A stretch of 19,163 nucleotides of DNA from JAEDES01 sp964470055 (GCA_964470055.1 CAYXZZ010000027.1:1-19163); one strand, 5' to 3'; shown: positions 1 to 7,278, numbered from the stretch's first letter. The notes: a model not told the origin generated them from the letters alone. Made by a program: numbers and translations.

Positions 1-1
1 G

Positions 2-490
2 GCAGGAAGCGGGAACTCAAGTTATAGTACATCTTCGTATCTATATACGGGGCAGTATTGGTGGTCTTTGTCGCCGTATTACTTCCGCTACGACTACGCT
101 AGCGGGTTCGTCGTGCAATCGTCTGGCCTATTGGGCAGCCGCAGCGTGTACGACTCTTACGGCGTTCGTCCGTCGGTTTCACTTGCACCCGGAACAAAGA
201 TTGCAGGCGGAGATGGAACAGTTAGTAATCCATATTATCTTTATATAGAGAAAACATTTACAATTGGCAACACAGAATATAAGGCGCTAGAGGGAATGAC
301 ATGGGCAGAATGGGTTAATAGTGACTACAACATAGATGGATACATTGTCACTTCCTCTTATCAAGTCGCAACTGACGTTTCTGAAACTTTGCTTGTATAT
401 GATAGCACGGGTAGTGTAGTTTCATCATCAGAAATAATTGTTGCGACAACTTATAGCAAGGTGAACCCAAGTATTTTCGAAGGGCAATAG
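2..490 (+). CDS. C-terminal part of a surface-type protein with a putative DGR variable region
   Basis: The frame is open from base 2, so the gene starts upstream of the window; a TTG at 68 is only an internal Leu codon. The visible 162 residues fall into two parts. The first (about residues 1-62 of the fragment) has a YWWSLSP motif, a diverse Tyr/Ser/Gly/Arg-rich stretch, then YGVRPSVSLAPGT. This is the layout of C-type-lectin/formylglycine-enzyme-like modules found at the ends of many Firmicutes surface proteins and of DGR target proteins. The second (about residues 63-162) begins GGDGTVSNPYYL and includes an EGMTWAEWVNSDYNIDGYIV stretch; I take it as a separate small extracellular module, but I cannot name the family. 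No membrane segment is visible in this part. Such proteins often carry a prepilin-like N-terminal anchor, as the gene at 8380 does, but that end is missing here. Ligand binding at the cell surface is inferred. Confidence 0.8.
   Translation, partial: AGSGNSSYSTSSYLYTGQYWWSLSPYYFRYDYASGFVVQSSGLLGSRSVYDSYGVRPSVSLAPGTKIAGGDGTVSNPYYLYIEKTFTIGNTEYKALEGMTWAEWVNSDYNIDGYIVTSSYQVATDVSETLLVYDSTGSVVSSSEIIVATTYSKVNPSIFEGQ
74..181 (+). other. Putative variable region (VR) of a diversity-generating retroelement target
   Basis: Of the 29 codons from 77 to 163, 18 end in C (TAC, TTC, CGC, GAC, AGC, GTC, GGC), in a genome where T- or A-ending codons dominate. Runs such as TAC TTC CGC TAC GAC TAC are what adenine-directed mutagenesis of AAC-rich template codons yields, since only the A positions vary and C stays fixed. 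The stretch is followed by an invariant-looking GC-rich end, GGCGTTCGTCCGTCGG (161-176), a candidate IMH (initiation of mutagenic homing) site. Seen: composition and codon pattern. Known: DGRs diversify this kind of fold. Inferred: that this copy is an active target. No template repeat or reverse transcriptase lies inside the window. Confidence 0.55.
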
Positions 491-527
491 TTGCTTCCAG
501 CCGATACACGTTTTTTCGAAGGCAATA
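474..527 (+). repeat. Near-identical 15/16-base direct repeats flanking the stop codon
   Basis: TTTTCGAAGGGCAATA (474-489) is repeated as TTTTCGAAGGCAATA (513-527), the second copy lacking one G. The first copy contains most of the stop codon of the partial gene (TAG, 488-490). Without the extra G the reading frame would continue to a TGA about 20 codons further on. A small bulged hairpin, GAAG(GG)GCAA-TAG-TTGCTTC, overlaps the first copy. This may be the scar of a short duplication or a recombination end. Confidence 0.5.
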
Positions 528-664
528 AAAAAATTGAGATGAGAGTAAGCATAGTCAAAAATATTAATGATATTAATTTCATATATCAAAATGAATAAAA
601 TTATACTAATGAACAATTTTATATTAAAATCATCTGTAACAAATTCAATACAATATTATAAAAA

Positions 665-726
665 ATAGTTTTTACCATCTACATTTCAGAGGATATCTAT
701 TAGAAGTATAGTTTTTCTTGTCTACA
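665..726 (+). repeat. Paired direct repeats upstream of a promoter, possible operator
   Basis: ATAGTTTTTACCATCTACA (665-683) and ATAGTTTTTCTTGTCTACA (708-726) share the outer ATAGTTTTT and CTACA blocks with a five-base variable centre, and lie 43 bases apart (about four helical turns). The second copy overlaps the -35 element of the promoter at 718. This layout fits a two-site operator, but chance in AT-rich DNA cannot be excluded. Confidence 0.3.
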
Positions 727-746
727 CACAATCACTATGTTAATAT
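718..746 (+). promoter_or_regulatory. Extended -10 promoter for the 161-residue orphan gene
   Basis: TTGTCT (718-723), a 17-base spacer, then TAATAT (741-746), preceded by TG at 738-739 to make an extended -10. Predicted start near 753 gives a leader of roughly 50 bases before the ATG at 805. Confidence 0.6.
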
Positions 747-804
747 ATAATCAAATTCAAGAGAACTTGTAAAACTCTTTGTACAGAAGAAAGGAAAATC
801 TCCG

Positions 805-1290
805 ATGAACAACCAAAACTCCACCAAACAAGCCCCAGAATTTGATATAGACGACATAAACAGTTATCGGCATTTAATAGATACCTATAGAGATAATCAT
901 ATTTTTGATGACTACGGTGATGTAAGTATTCTTGACTGGGATTATGACTTTTTAAGAACTACTATAAAAACAATTGCCACCTCTCAAAGAGAAAGACTTT
1001 TAACCGAAATCCCTGACTATGCTGATTTCTGGATGACTTCTGACTTTATTTTCGATGTAATTTCCTACGCCTTTGTCAATAATCGCCAAGAAGTAGGAAG
1101 AAGAGAAATACTTAATACTTTCAAAAACTGGGAATATCTTCCTTTTGACATCGTGCTATCTGCTTTAGACGTACTCTTTGTACAAGAAGGGATAGCCTAC
1201 AGTGAACATCCATTTAATCTTTCAAAACCAAGAGATAAGAAAACCTATCAAAAAATCATCCCATTCAAACAAAAAACTGAAGAGGCATAA
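805..1290 (+). CDS. Hypothetical protein, 161 residues, family not recognised
   Basis: I do not recognise this protein. It starts at ATG 805, eight or so bases after an AAAGGAAA ribosome site (790-797). It has no signal peptide or membrane segment, so it should be cytoplasmic. The first half is acidic and aromatic, rich in Asp and Tyr (for example FDIDDINSY, DDYGDVSILDWDYDF); the centre is predicted helical (RREILNTFKNWEYLP) and the last 25 residues are basic and Lys-rich. No catalytic motif, helix-turn-helix or metal site is evident. It has its own promoter and a weak terminator, so it is a single-gene unit between a putative hypervariable surface gene and the housekeeping parE. Relatively frequent C-ending codons set it slightly apart from parE, consistent with an accessory gene, but this is a weak signal. 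Confidence 0.75.
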   Translation: MNNQNSTKQAPEFDIDDINSYRHLIDTYRDNHIFDDYGDVSILDWDYDFLRTTIKTIATSQRERLLTEIPDYADFWMTSDFIFDVISYAFVNNRQEVGRREILNTFKNWEYLPFDIVLSALDVLFVQEGIAYSEHPFNLSKPRDKKTYQKIIPFKQKTEEA

Positions 1291-1310
1291 TAAAAAATGT
1301 CTCTTTAATT
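1280..1310 (+). terminator. Weak intrinsic terminator after the orphan gene
   Basis: AAGAGGCAT (1280-1288) pairs with ATGTCTCTT (1297-1305) around an eight-base A-rich loop, with one G-U pair. The stem overlaps the stop codon. The following TTAATT is a poor U tract, so termination may be partial. Confidence 0.4.
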
Positions 1311-1362
1311 ATGCTAAAATCGTTGCTATACAACAAATTTTGTCAAAAAAAGTAAACTTTCG

Positions 1363-1391
1363 TTGAAAAGAGTTTGTTTTTTCGTTATAAT
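1363..1391 (+). promoter_or_regulatory. Sigma-A promoter of parE-parC
   Basis: TTGAAA (1363-1368), 17-base spacer, TATAAT (1386-1391): close to consensus. Predicted start near 1398, leaving a short leader of about 25 bases with the AGGAG ribosome site at 1410-1414. Confidence 0.8.
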
Positions 1392-1422
1392 AACTAGTAG
1401 TTAGATATTAGGAGTGATAAGA

Positions 1423-3330
1423 ATGGCATTAAAGTACGATGACTCATCAATCAAAATCTTAGAAGGATTAGATGCAGTTAGAAAAAGACCTGGTATGTAT
1501 ATCGGGTCAACAGACAAAAGAGGATTACACCACCTAGTATGGGAAATCGTCGACAATGCAATTGATGAAGCAATCAATGGATTTGGTGATTCAATTAAAA
1601 TAACTATTCATAAAGATAAATCAGTAAGTATTGAGGATCATGGTCGTGGTCTACCAACAGGTATGCATGCATCAGGTATCTCAACCCCAGAAGTAATCTT
1701 TACAGTTCTCCATGCCGGAGGAAAATTTGAAAGTGAAGGCTACAAAGTATCCGGAGGATTACACGGAGTAGGTGCTAGTGTAGTTAATGCATTATCTAAA
1801 TGGTGTGAAGTAACTATTAAAAGAGATAAAAAAGAACACTATATTAGATTTGAAAATGGTGGGCATGTAGTCCAACCATTAAAAGAAATAGGTACTACAA
1901 ATAAAACTGGTACCACAGTTCGTTTCTTACCGGATGATGAAATCTTCTCATCAACAAACTTTTCCTACACAACAATCTGTGAAAGAATGCAAGAAAGTGC
2001 CTTCTTACTAAAAGGAATTACTATTGAAGTAATTGATGAAGAAGATGAAAGAAGTTCTAAATTCTACTATGAACGTGGAATTGAAGAATTCGTTGAAGAC
2101 TTAAACAAAGGAAAAACAACTCTTCACAAAGTTTTAACGATGTCAGGTTCTAAAGATAAAATGGATATTGAAGTATCAATGCAATATACAGATACCTATA
2201 ATGAAAATATTGTCAGTTTCGTAAACAACGTTAAAACAATCGATGGTGGTTCTCATGAAGTAGGATTTAAAACAGCCTTAACCAAAGTATTTAATGATTA
2301 CGCAAAAAGTAATGGGTTCATTAAAGGAAAAGACAAAGCCCTTGAAGGAAGCGACGTAAGAGAAGGTCTTACAGCCATAATCAGTTTAAAAATTCCCGAA
2401 GGAATTCTTCAATTTGAAGGACAAACTAAAGGAAAACTAGGAACCCCACAAGCACGTGTCGCCGTTGAAGCAATTGTTACTGAACAAATGCGCGTCTTCC
2501 TAGAAGAAAATAAATCAATCGCAACCGATATTATTAATAAAAGCCTACGTAGTAAAATCGCTCGTGAAGCCGCTCGCAAAGCCCGCGAAGAAGCCCGTAA
2601 AGGTACAAGTAAAAAGAAAGAAGAAAGATCCCTTTCTGGAAAACTTGCTCCTGCTCAAAGTAAGGATAAAGATAAAAAAGAATTATTCCTAGTCGAGGGA
2701 GATTCAGCCGGAGGTTCCGCAAAACAAGGTCGTGATCGTAAATATCAAGCCATTCTTCCATTACGTGGTAAAGTTTTAAATACTGAAAAAACTAAAGAAG
2801 AAGAAATCCTTCGTAACGAAGAAATCAACACCATGATTTATACCATCGGAGCCGGATATGGTTCTAATTTCGATATCAAAGACTGCGAATATTCCAAAGT
2901 CATTATCATGTCCGATGCCGACGAAGATGGAGGACATATCCAATGTCTATTATTAACATTCTTCTATCGCTACATGAAACCACTTATTGAAGACGGAAGA
3001 CTTTTTGTAGCTCTTCCACCATTATTTAAAATTCAAAGTGGTAAAAATATTGAGTATGCTTACACTGTAGAAGAAATGAAAGAAAAGTCTAAAGGCAAAA
3101 AATGTGAAATTCAACGTTACAAAGGACTTGGTGAAATGAATGCCGATCAACTTTGTGAAACAACTATGAAACCAGGGAGTAGAACATTAATCAGAGTAAA
3201 CATTGAAGATGCTCAACTTGCGGAAAAACGTGTCTCTATTCTTATGGGAGACGACGTTCCACCTAGAAAAGAATGGATTGAAGAAAACGTTGAATTCTCA
3301 TTAGAAGATGATTATCAAATACAAAACTAA
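1423..3330 (+). CDS. parE: DNA topoisomerase IV subunit B (ParE)
   Basis: This is the ATPase subunit of topoisomerase IV, which with ParC unlinks daughter chromosomes and relaxes DNA. I start it at ATG 1423 (MALKYDD, 635 residues), six to eight bases after AGGAG; an in-frame GTG at 1414 lies inside that ribosome site and is unlikely. Order of parts: GHKL ATPase domain (about 1-220), with catalytic Glu41, Mg-binding Asn45 in EIVDNAIDEA, and adenine-contacting Asp72 in EDHGRG; transducer domain (about 220-390); TOPRIM domain with EGDSAGGSAKQGRDRK and DADEDGGHIQ; and a C-terminal end PRKEWIEENVEF. The last motif, the TIGAG segment and the pairing with parC favour ParE over GyrB. The gene is in an operon with parC, 20 bases downstream. 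Length is normal for ParE. Confidence 0.95.
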   Translation: MALKYDDSSIKILEGLDAVRKRPGMYIGSTDKRGLHHLVWEIVDNAIDEAINGFGDSIKITIHKDKSVSIEDHGRGLPTGMHASGISTPEVIFTVLHAGGKFESEGYKVSGGLHGVGASVVNALSKWCEVTIKRDKKEHYIRFENGGHVVQPLKEIGTTNKTGTTVRFLPDDEIFSSTNFSYTTICERMQESAFLLKGITIEVIDEEDERSSKFYYERGIEEFVEDLNKGKTTLHKVLTMSGSKDKMDIEVSMQYTDTYNENIVSFVNNVKTIDGGSHEVGFKTALTKVFNDYAKSNGFIKGKDKALEGSDVREGLTAIISLKIPEGILQFEGQTKGKLGTPQARVAVEAIVTEQMRVFLEENKSIATDIINKSLRSKIAREAARKAREEARKGTSKKKEERSLSGKLAPAQSKDKDKKELFLVEGDSAGGSAKQGRDRKYQAILPLRGKVLNTEKTKEEEILRNEEINTMIYTIGAGYGSNFDIKDCEYSKVIIMSDADEDGGHIQCLLLTFFYRYMKPLIEDGRLFVALPPLFKIQSGKNIEYAYTVEEMKEKSKGKKCEIQRYKGLGEMNADQLCETTMKPGSRTLIRVNIEDAQLAEKRVSILMGDDVPPRKEWIEENVEFSLEDDYQIQN

Positions 3331-3350
3331 ATTAGAAATAGGTGATATAA

Positions 3351-5918
3351 ATGCCAAAGAAAAAAATTGAAGTTGAAGAGGTAATTGAAAAGATATTTGA
3401 TTATACTCTAGAAGATATCATGGGAGAACGTTTTGGAAGTTATTCAAAATATATCATCCAAGATCGTGCTATTCCTGATGCTAGAGATGGATTAAAACCT
3501 GTTCAACGACGTATTTTATATTCAATGCATAAAGAAAAAAATACCTTCGATAAAGGATATAGAAAGTCTGCGAAAACTGTTGGAGACGTTATCGGTAATT
3601 ATCATCCACACGGTGATACATCAATCTACGATGCCATGGTCAGAATGAGTCAGCCTTGGAAAACACGTCTACCATACATCGATATGCATGGTAACAACGG
3701 TTCAATCGATGGAGACTCTCCAGCCGCTTATCGTTACACAGAAGCCCGTCTATCAAAAATTAGTAATGAAATGCTTCGTGATATCGATAAAGACACAGTT
3801 GAGTTTTCTCCAAACTTTGATGATACAACCGTTGAACCAACAGTTCTTCCTGCGAGATTTCCAGCCCTTTTGGTATATGGTGCCCAAGGTATCTCCGCAG
3901 GATATGCAACAAACATTCCCCCACACAACCTAACAGAAATAATTGATGCCACAATTCACCGTATCGATTATCCAAACTGTGAGTTAGAAACATTAATGAA
4001 ATATGTTAAAGGCCCAGACTTTCCAACCGGTGGAATAGTAGAAGGTCTAGATGGAATAAAACAAGCCTACGAAACAGGTCGCGGAAAAATAATCGTTAAA
4101 AGTAAATATCAAATTGAAGAGACTAAAGCAGGAACTTCAATTGTTATCACTGAAATACCATTTGAAGTAAACAAAGCCCTAATGGTTAAAAAGATTGATG
4201 AAATACGAATTGACAAAAAAATAGAAGGAATAGTTGAAGTTCGTGATGAATCTGCCGCTGATGTTCGAGTAGTAATTGATATTAAGAAAAATGCTAACAA
4301 AGACTTAATCATCAACTATCTATTAAAAAATACAGATATGCAAATCAGTTACAACTTCAACATGGTTTCAATCGTTAATAGACGTCCCAAACTACTTGGC
4401 TTAACCGCAGCATTAGATGCCTTCATTGCTCATCAAAAAGAAGTGGTTAAACGTCGTACTGAATTCGATTTAAAACACGCTAAAGCAAGATATCATATTG
4501 TTGAAGGTCTAATCAAGTGTATTTCAATCCTTGATGAAGTAATCAAAGTAATTCGTGCTTCTAAAAATAAAAGTGATGCTAAAGATAACTTAGTAAAAGA
4601 ATTTGAATTTACTGAAGCCCAAGCCGAAGCCATCGTCACATTACAACTATATCGTTTAACAAACACTGACGTTGTTGCTTTAGAAAATGAAAAAGAAGGA
4701 TTAGAAAAAATAATCAACGGTTTAACTGCCATCCTTGGTAGTGAGGATGTCTTAAAATCTGTAATGAAAAAAGACTTACGTGATGTTAAAAACGAGTATC
4801 CAACCCCAAGACTTACAGATATTAAAGATGAAATAACAGAAATAAAAATTGACACCACAGCCATGATTCCAAAAGAAGATGTTGTTGTTCTAGTTACAAA
4901 AGATGGCTACATTAAACGTACATCGTTTAGAAGTTACACAGCCTCAAATCTAGAAGATCTTACAATAAAAGACAATGATTATATTTTAGGAATCTATGAA
5001 ATGAATACAACCGACACCATCCTTTTATTCACAAATAAAGGAAACTATCTACATATTCCAGTTCATATGATTCCAGATCTAAAATGGAAAGACATGCCAA
5101 AACATGTAAGTAACATTATTGAAACAAGTGAAGATGAATCAATTATAACCGCTATCCCAGCCTATGACTTCTCATCAGAGAAAAATATTGTCATTGCCTC
5201 TAAAAACGGTATGGTTAAACGTTCTAAATTAAAAGAATTTAAACTTCAAAGATACTCTAAGCCAACAAGTTGTATGAATCTAAAAGATAATGATCAAGTA
5301 ATCAATGCTTTTGTTGAAGATAAACCATATTTATTCTTAGTAACAGATTCTGGATATGCCTTAAGTTTCGCAGCCGAAGAAGTACCACTAGTTGGAGTAA
5401 AAGCCGCTGGTGTTAAAGGTATGAAATTAAAAGATGACTTCCTAGTTTCTGTCAATAATTTTGACTATAATAAAGATGAATATATTACTGTAGTAACTGA
5501 CAAAGGTACTGCTAAACGTGTTCGTCTAAATGAATTTGAAGTTTCAACCCGCGCTCGTCGTGGACTACAAATAATTAGAGAAGTAAAAACAAATCCATAC
5601 CAAGTATTAAAAACATTTATAGTTGACACTAAAGAATATATTGGTATTAAAAATGGTGATATAAATACTATGAAACTTACAGAATTGCCAATTGCTGATC
5701 GCTATTCAACAGGAAGCCTAATCAGTAAACATCAATTAACTGACAGTTTCATCGTCGCAACATTAACTCGTTCCACAAAAGAAGAAACACCATTAATTAA
5801 AAATGAAGAAGTTGAAGTACTAGATGAGCCCAAAAATGAACCAATTCCTAAAAAAGACAAAATTTCTTTAAAAGAAATAGATGATCGACTAATGACAATT
5901 GATGATTTTCTAAATTAA
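3351..5918 (+). CDS. parC: DNA topoisomerase IV subunit A (ParC)
   Basis: This is the DNA-cleaving subunit of topoisomerase IV, partner of the upstream ParE. It starts at ATG 3351 after an AGGTGAT ribosome site. The N-terminal breakage-reunion domain (about 1-480) has the active-site pair Arg128-Tyr129 in AAYRYTEARLS and the quinolone-determining stretch NYHPHGDTSIYDAM, in which Thr90 occupies the place of the usual Ser (GyrA Ser83 / ParC Ser80) and Asp94 the second site. The C-terminal part (about 500-800) is a beta-pinwheel with repeated blades of the KDGYIKR and KNGMVKRS type. An extra acidic/lysine tail of about 50 residues follows (KNEEVEVLDEPKNEPIPKKD). 855 residues is slightly long for ParC. 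No canonical GyrA box (QRRGGKG) is seen, which supports ParC over GyrA. A terminator follows directly. Confidence 0.94.
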   Translation: MPKKKIEVEEVIEKIFDYTLEDIMGERFGSYSKYIIQDRAIPDARDGLKPVQRRILYSMHKEKNTFDKGYRKSAKTVGDVIGNYHPHGDTSIYDAMVRMSQPWKTRLPYIDMHGNNGSIDGDSPAAYRYTEARLSKISNEMLRDIDKDTVEFSPNFDDTTVEPTVLPARFPALLVYGAQGISAGYATNIPPHNLTEIIDATIHRIDYPNCELETLMKYVKGPDFPTGGIVEGLDGIKQAYETGRGKIIVKSKYQIEETKAGTSIVITEIPFEVNKALMVKKIDEIRIDKKIEGIVEVRDESAADVRVVIDIKKNANKDLIINYLLKNTDMQISYNFNMVSIVNRRPKLLGLTAALDAFIAHQKEVVKRRTEFDLKHAKARYHIVEGLIKCISILDEVIKVIRASKNKSDAKDNLVKEFEFTEAQAEAIVTLQLYRLTNTDVVALENEKEGLEKIINGLTAILGSEDVLKSVMKKDLRDVKNEYPTPRLTDIKDEITEIKIDTTAMIPKEDVVVLVTKDGYIKRTSFRSYTASNLEDLTIKDNDYILGIYEMNTTDTILLFTNKGNYLHIPVHMIPDLKWKDMPKHVSNIIETSEDESIITAIPAYDFSSEKNIVIASKNGMVKRSKLKEFKLQRYSKPTSCMNLKDNDQVINAFVEDKPYLFLVTDSGYALSFAAEEVPLVGVKAAGVKGMKLKDDFLVSVNNFDYNKDEYITVVTDKGTAKRVRLNEFEVSTRARRGLQIIREVKTNPYQVLKTFIVDTKEYIGIKNGDINTMKLTELPIADRYSTGSLISKHQLTDSFIVATLTRSTKEETPLIKNEEVEVLDEPKNEPIPKKDKISLKEIDDRLMTIDDFLN

Positions 5919-5921
5919 TCT

Positions 5922-5946
5922 AAAGGCACTAAAAAGTGTCTTTTTC
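5922..5946 (+). terminator. Intrinsic terminator of parE-parC
   Basis: AAAGGCACT (5922-5930), loop AAAA, AGTGTCTTT (5935-5943), then TTCT. Nine-pair stem with one G-U pair; the U run forms part of the stem. Confidence 0.7.
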
Positions 5947-5954
5947 TAACCCCC

Positions 5955-5983
5955 TTGAAAAATATAATTAAATGTGTTATACT
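5955..5983 (+). promoter_or_regulatory. Strong promoter of the CDP-alcohol phosphatidyltransferase gene
   Basis: TTGAAA (5955-5960), 17-base spacer, TATACT (5978-5983), with TG at 5975-5976 giving an extended -10. Ribosome site AGGGGGA (5997-6003) precedes ATG 6010. Confidence 0.75.
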
Positions 5984-6009
5984 ACTAAACACGTCTAGGG
6001 GGAATAGAC

Positions 6010-6864
6010 ATGAAAAAAGAAAACGAAGAAGTATTTAATAATTATAAAAAATTAGTTCAAGAAGCAGTAGAAGATTTAAAAACACCGGGCAAAAGACATA
6101 AACAAATTCCTAACGTTTTAACAACATTACGTTTACTTGCACCATTTGCCATTCTTCCAGCTGCAGCAACAGGTAATCTACCACTAACAATCGGTCTTAT
6201 CGTTGGATTTTCCTTAACTGATTGGGTTGATGGTTTTATTGCTAGAAAATTTAAATTAACTAGTGAACTAGGAAAAGATCTAGACGCTGTAACTGACAAA
6301 GTCTTTGCAACAACCTTATTACTCGCAGCCTCTTTTTCCAATCCTCTTCTAATTACCAACCTTGCATTAGAAGGTGTCATTGCTGGAATAAACACTCATC
6401 AAAAATTAAGTGGTATGGATGCATCCTCTTCTTACATCGGAAAGATTAAAACGTGGGCCTTATTTGGTTTAGCCGGACTTGGCATAGTCTCATCAAGTGT
6501 TATGGTACCAGGGTTACTACCAACCTTAGCCGTTGGAACTGCAGCCTTACAAGGATTAACAATTGCTTCTTACTTATCAAAATATAATAATCAACCAAAA
6601 GATCAGTCGAAAGAAGAAAAACCAGTTCAACAAATCGTAAGAAAAGTAATTGAAGAGCAACAAATGCCAGTTTTAGAAAAAACTAAAACTAAAGAAATAG
6701 TTGATAATGCTCCAACAACAATAACTCAAGAAACACAACAAAACTTAGAAGACCTTCGCAATATGAGTGAATTTCTTCACCAAGTCCAACAAGCCCACTC
6801 AACGAATGAAGCACAAACAGAAAATGCCAAGGTCTATCAAAAAACAGATTCAACTAACAAATAA
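6010..6864 (+). CDS. CDP-alcohol phosphatidyltransferase, PgsA-like, with C-terminal tail
   Basis: This is a membrane enzyme that moves a phosphatidyl group from CDP-diacylglycerol to an alcohol; in this size and lineage the usual product is phosphatidylglycerol phosphate (PgsA) or cardiolipin. The family signature DG-xx-AR-x8-G-xxx-D-xxx-D is complete (residues 74-96, DGFIAR...GKDLDAVTD). Several hydrophobic segments lie between about 35 and 190. Two parts are unusual. About 30 charged residues precede the IPNVLTTLRL start that normally opens PgsA. A Gln/Glu/Thr-rich, probably coiled or disordered cytoplasmic tail of about 90 residues (about 195-284) follows the last membrane segment; PgsA is commonly under 200 residues. 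The substrate alcohol cannot be told from sequence, so I give no symbol. It is a single-gene unit with its own promoter and terminator. Confidence 0.85.
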   Translation: MKKENEEVFNNYKKLVQEAVEDLKTPGKRHKQIPNVLTTLRLLAPFAILPAAATGNLPLTIGLIVGFSLTDWVDGFIARKFKLTSELGKDLDAVTDKVFATTLLLAASFSNPLLITNLALEGVIAGINTHQKLSGMDASSSYIGKIKTWALFGLAGLGIVSSSVMVPGLLPTLAVGTAALQGLTIASYLSKYNNQPKDQSKEEKPVQQIVRKVIEEQQMPVLEKTKTKEIVDNAPTTITQETQQNLEDLRNMSEFLHQVQQAHSTNEAQTENAKVYQKTDSTNK

Positions 6865-6871
6865 AAATACT

Positions 6872-6904
6872 AAAGAAGATAACAAAAATCTTCTTTTTCT
6901 TTTT
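6872..6904 (+). terminator. Intrinsic terminator
   Basis: AAAGAAGAT (6872-6880), loop AACAAAA, ATCTTCTTT (6888-6896), then TTCTTTTT. Perfect nine-pair stem with a good U tract. Confidence 0.8.
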
Positions 6905-6933
6905 CCTCATACATAAAATATACTGGTGATGAT

Positions 6934-7278
6934 ATGTCAAAAGAAGCATTTAAACTATTCGCAAAAAAACATCCAGAACTCGCAAGTAGTGTTATCTCTG
7001 GTAAAACAAATTGGCAAACCCTTTATGAATTATACGATATCTATGGTGACAACAGTTCCATTTGGAATACCTACATAACTCCACCAGAAGTACCACAAAC
7101 TTCCTCTTTTAGAGATTTCTTTTCTACCATTAAAAATCTTGATATGGAGTCCGTCCAGAAAGGAGTAACTAACATTCAAAAAACAATCAGCCTTATTCAA
7201 GACATGGGCTTATCAAATTCAAGACAAGCAAAGCCTCCCTATGAACCACGACCTCTTTACCAACACTTTGAGGATTAA
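6934..7278 (+). CDS. ylbD: YlbD-family protein
   Basis: A 114-residue soluble protein that fits the YlbD family of Bacilli: an opening FAKKHPEL, then KTNWQTLYELYDIYGD, followed by a Gly/Ser-poor linker and a helical segment (VQKGVTNIQKTISLIQDMG). In Bacillus subtilis YlbD is annotated as a putative spore coat protein, but the assignment is thin and nothing else in this window points to sporulation, so a coat role is doubtful here. The identification rests mainly on the small size, the WxxLYE motif and the gene order ylbD-ylbE-ylbF-rsmD, which matches Bacillus. GGTGAT (6925-6930) lies just before the ATG. It overlaps ylbE by one base (TAATG). Confidence 0.72.
   Translation: MSKEAFKLFAKKHPELASSVISGKTNWQTLYELYDIYGDNSSIWNTYITPPEVPQTSSFRDFFSTIKNLDMESVQKGVTNIQKTISLIQDMGLSNSRQAKPPYEPRPLYQHFED

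Larger units (their letters stand above)
491..804. other. 314-base AT-rich intergenic region
   Basis: No credible gene is present. A 62-codon frame on the minus strand (428-616) lacks a ribosome site and overlaps the coding sequence. The region holds the second copy of the stop-codon repeat, a pair of spaced direct repeats (665-726) and one good promoter for the downstream gene. No clear intrinsic terminator follows the upstream gene: the T run at 511-516 has no stem directly before it. There is no A-rich copy of the putative variable region here, so the template repeat is not on this side of the target. Confidence 0.6.

Noticed and set aside
68..490. A separate gene starting at TTG 68
   Set aside because: The frame is open to the window edge, there is no ribosome site before 68, and the YWW motif upstream belongs to the same domain.
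428..616. Minus-strand 62-residue gene
   Set aside because: No ribosome site, poor composition and overlap with the real coding end; a shadow of AT-rich DNA.
491..804. DGR template repeat or reverse transcriptase near the target
   Set aside because: No AAC-rich copy of the variable stretch and no YxDD-bearing frame is present in this gap or, as far as I can read, anywhere in the window.
1414..1422. GTG start for parE at 1414
   Set aside because: The GTG lies inside the AGGAGTG ribosome site; ATG 1423 has correct spacing and gives the usual start.
4493..4864. Minus-strand 123-residue frame within parC
   Set aside because: Low-complexity Ser/Val/Ile translation typical of the antisense of a real gene, with parC clearly coding on plus.
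6057..6395. Minus-strand 112-residue frame within the phosphatidyltransferase gene
   Set aside because: The plus strand carries a complete enzyme signature here; the antisense frame has no ribosome site or family motif.
6919..6933. Definite leaderless promoter for ylbD
   Set aside because: TATACT is nine bases from the ATG and a GGTGAT ribosome-like site lies between, so the evidence is mixed; mentioned only as a weaker parallel to ylbF.
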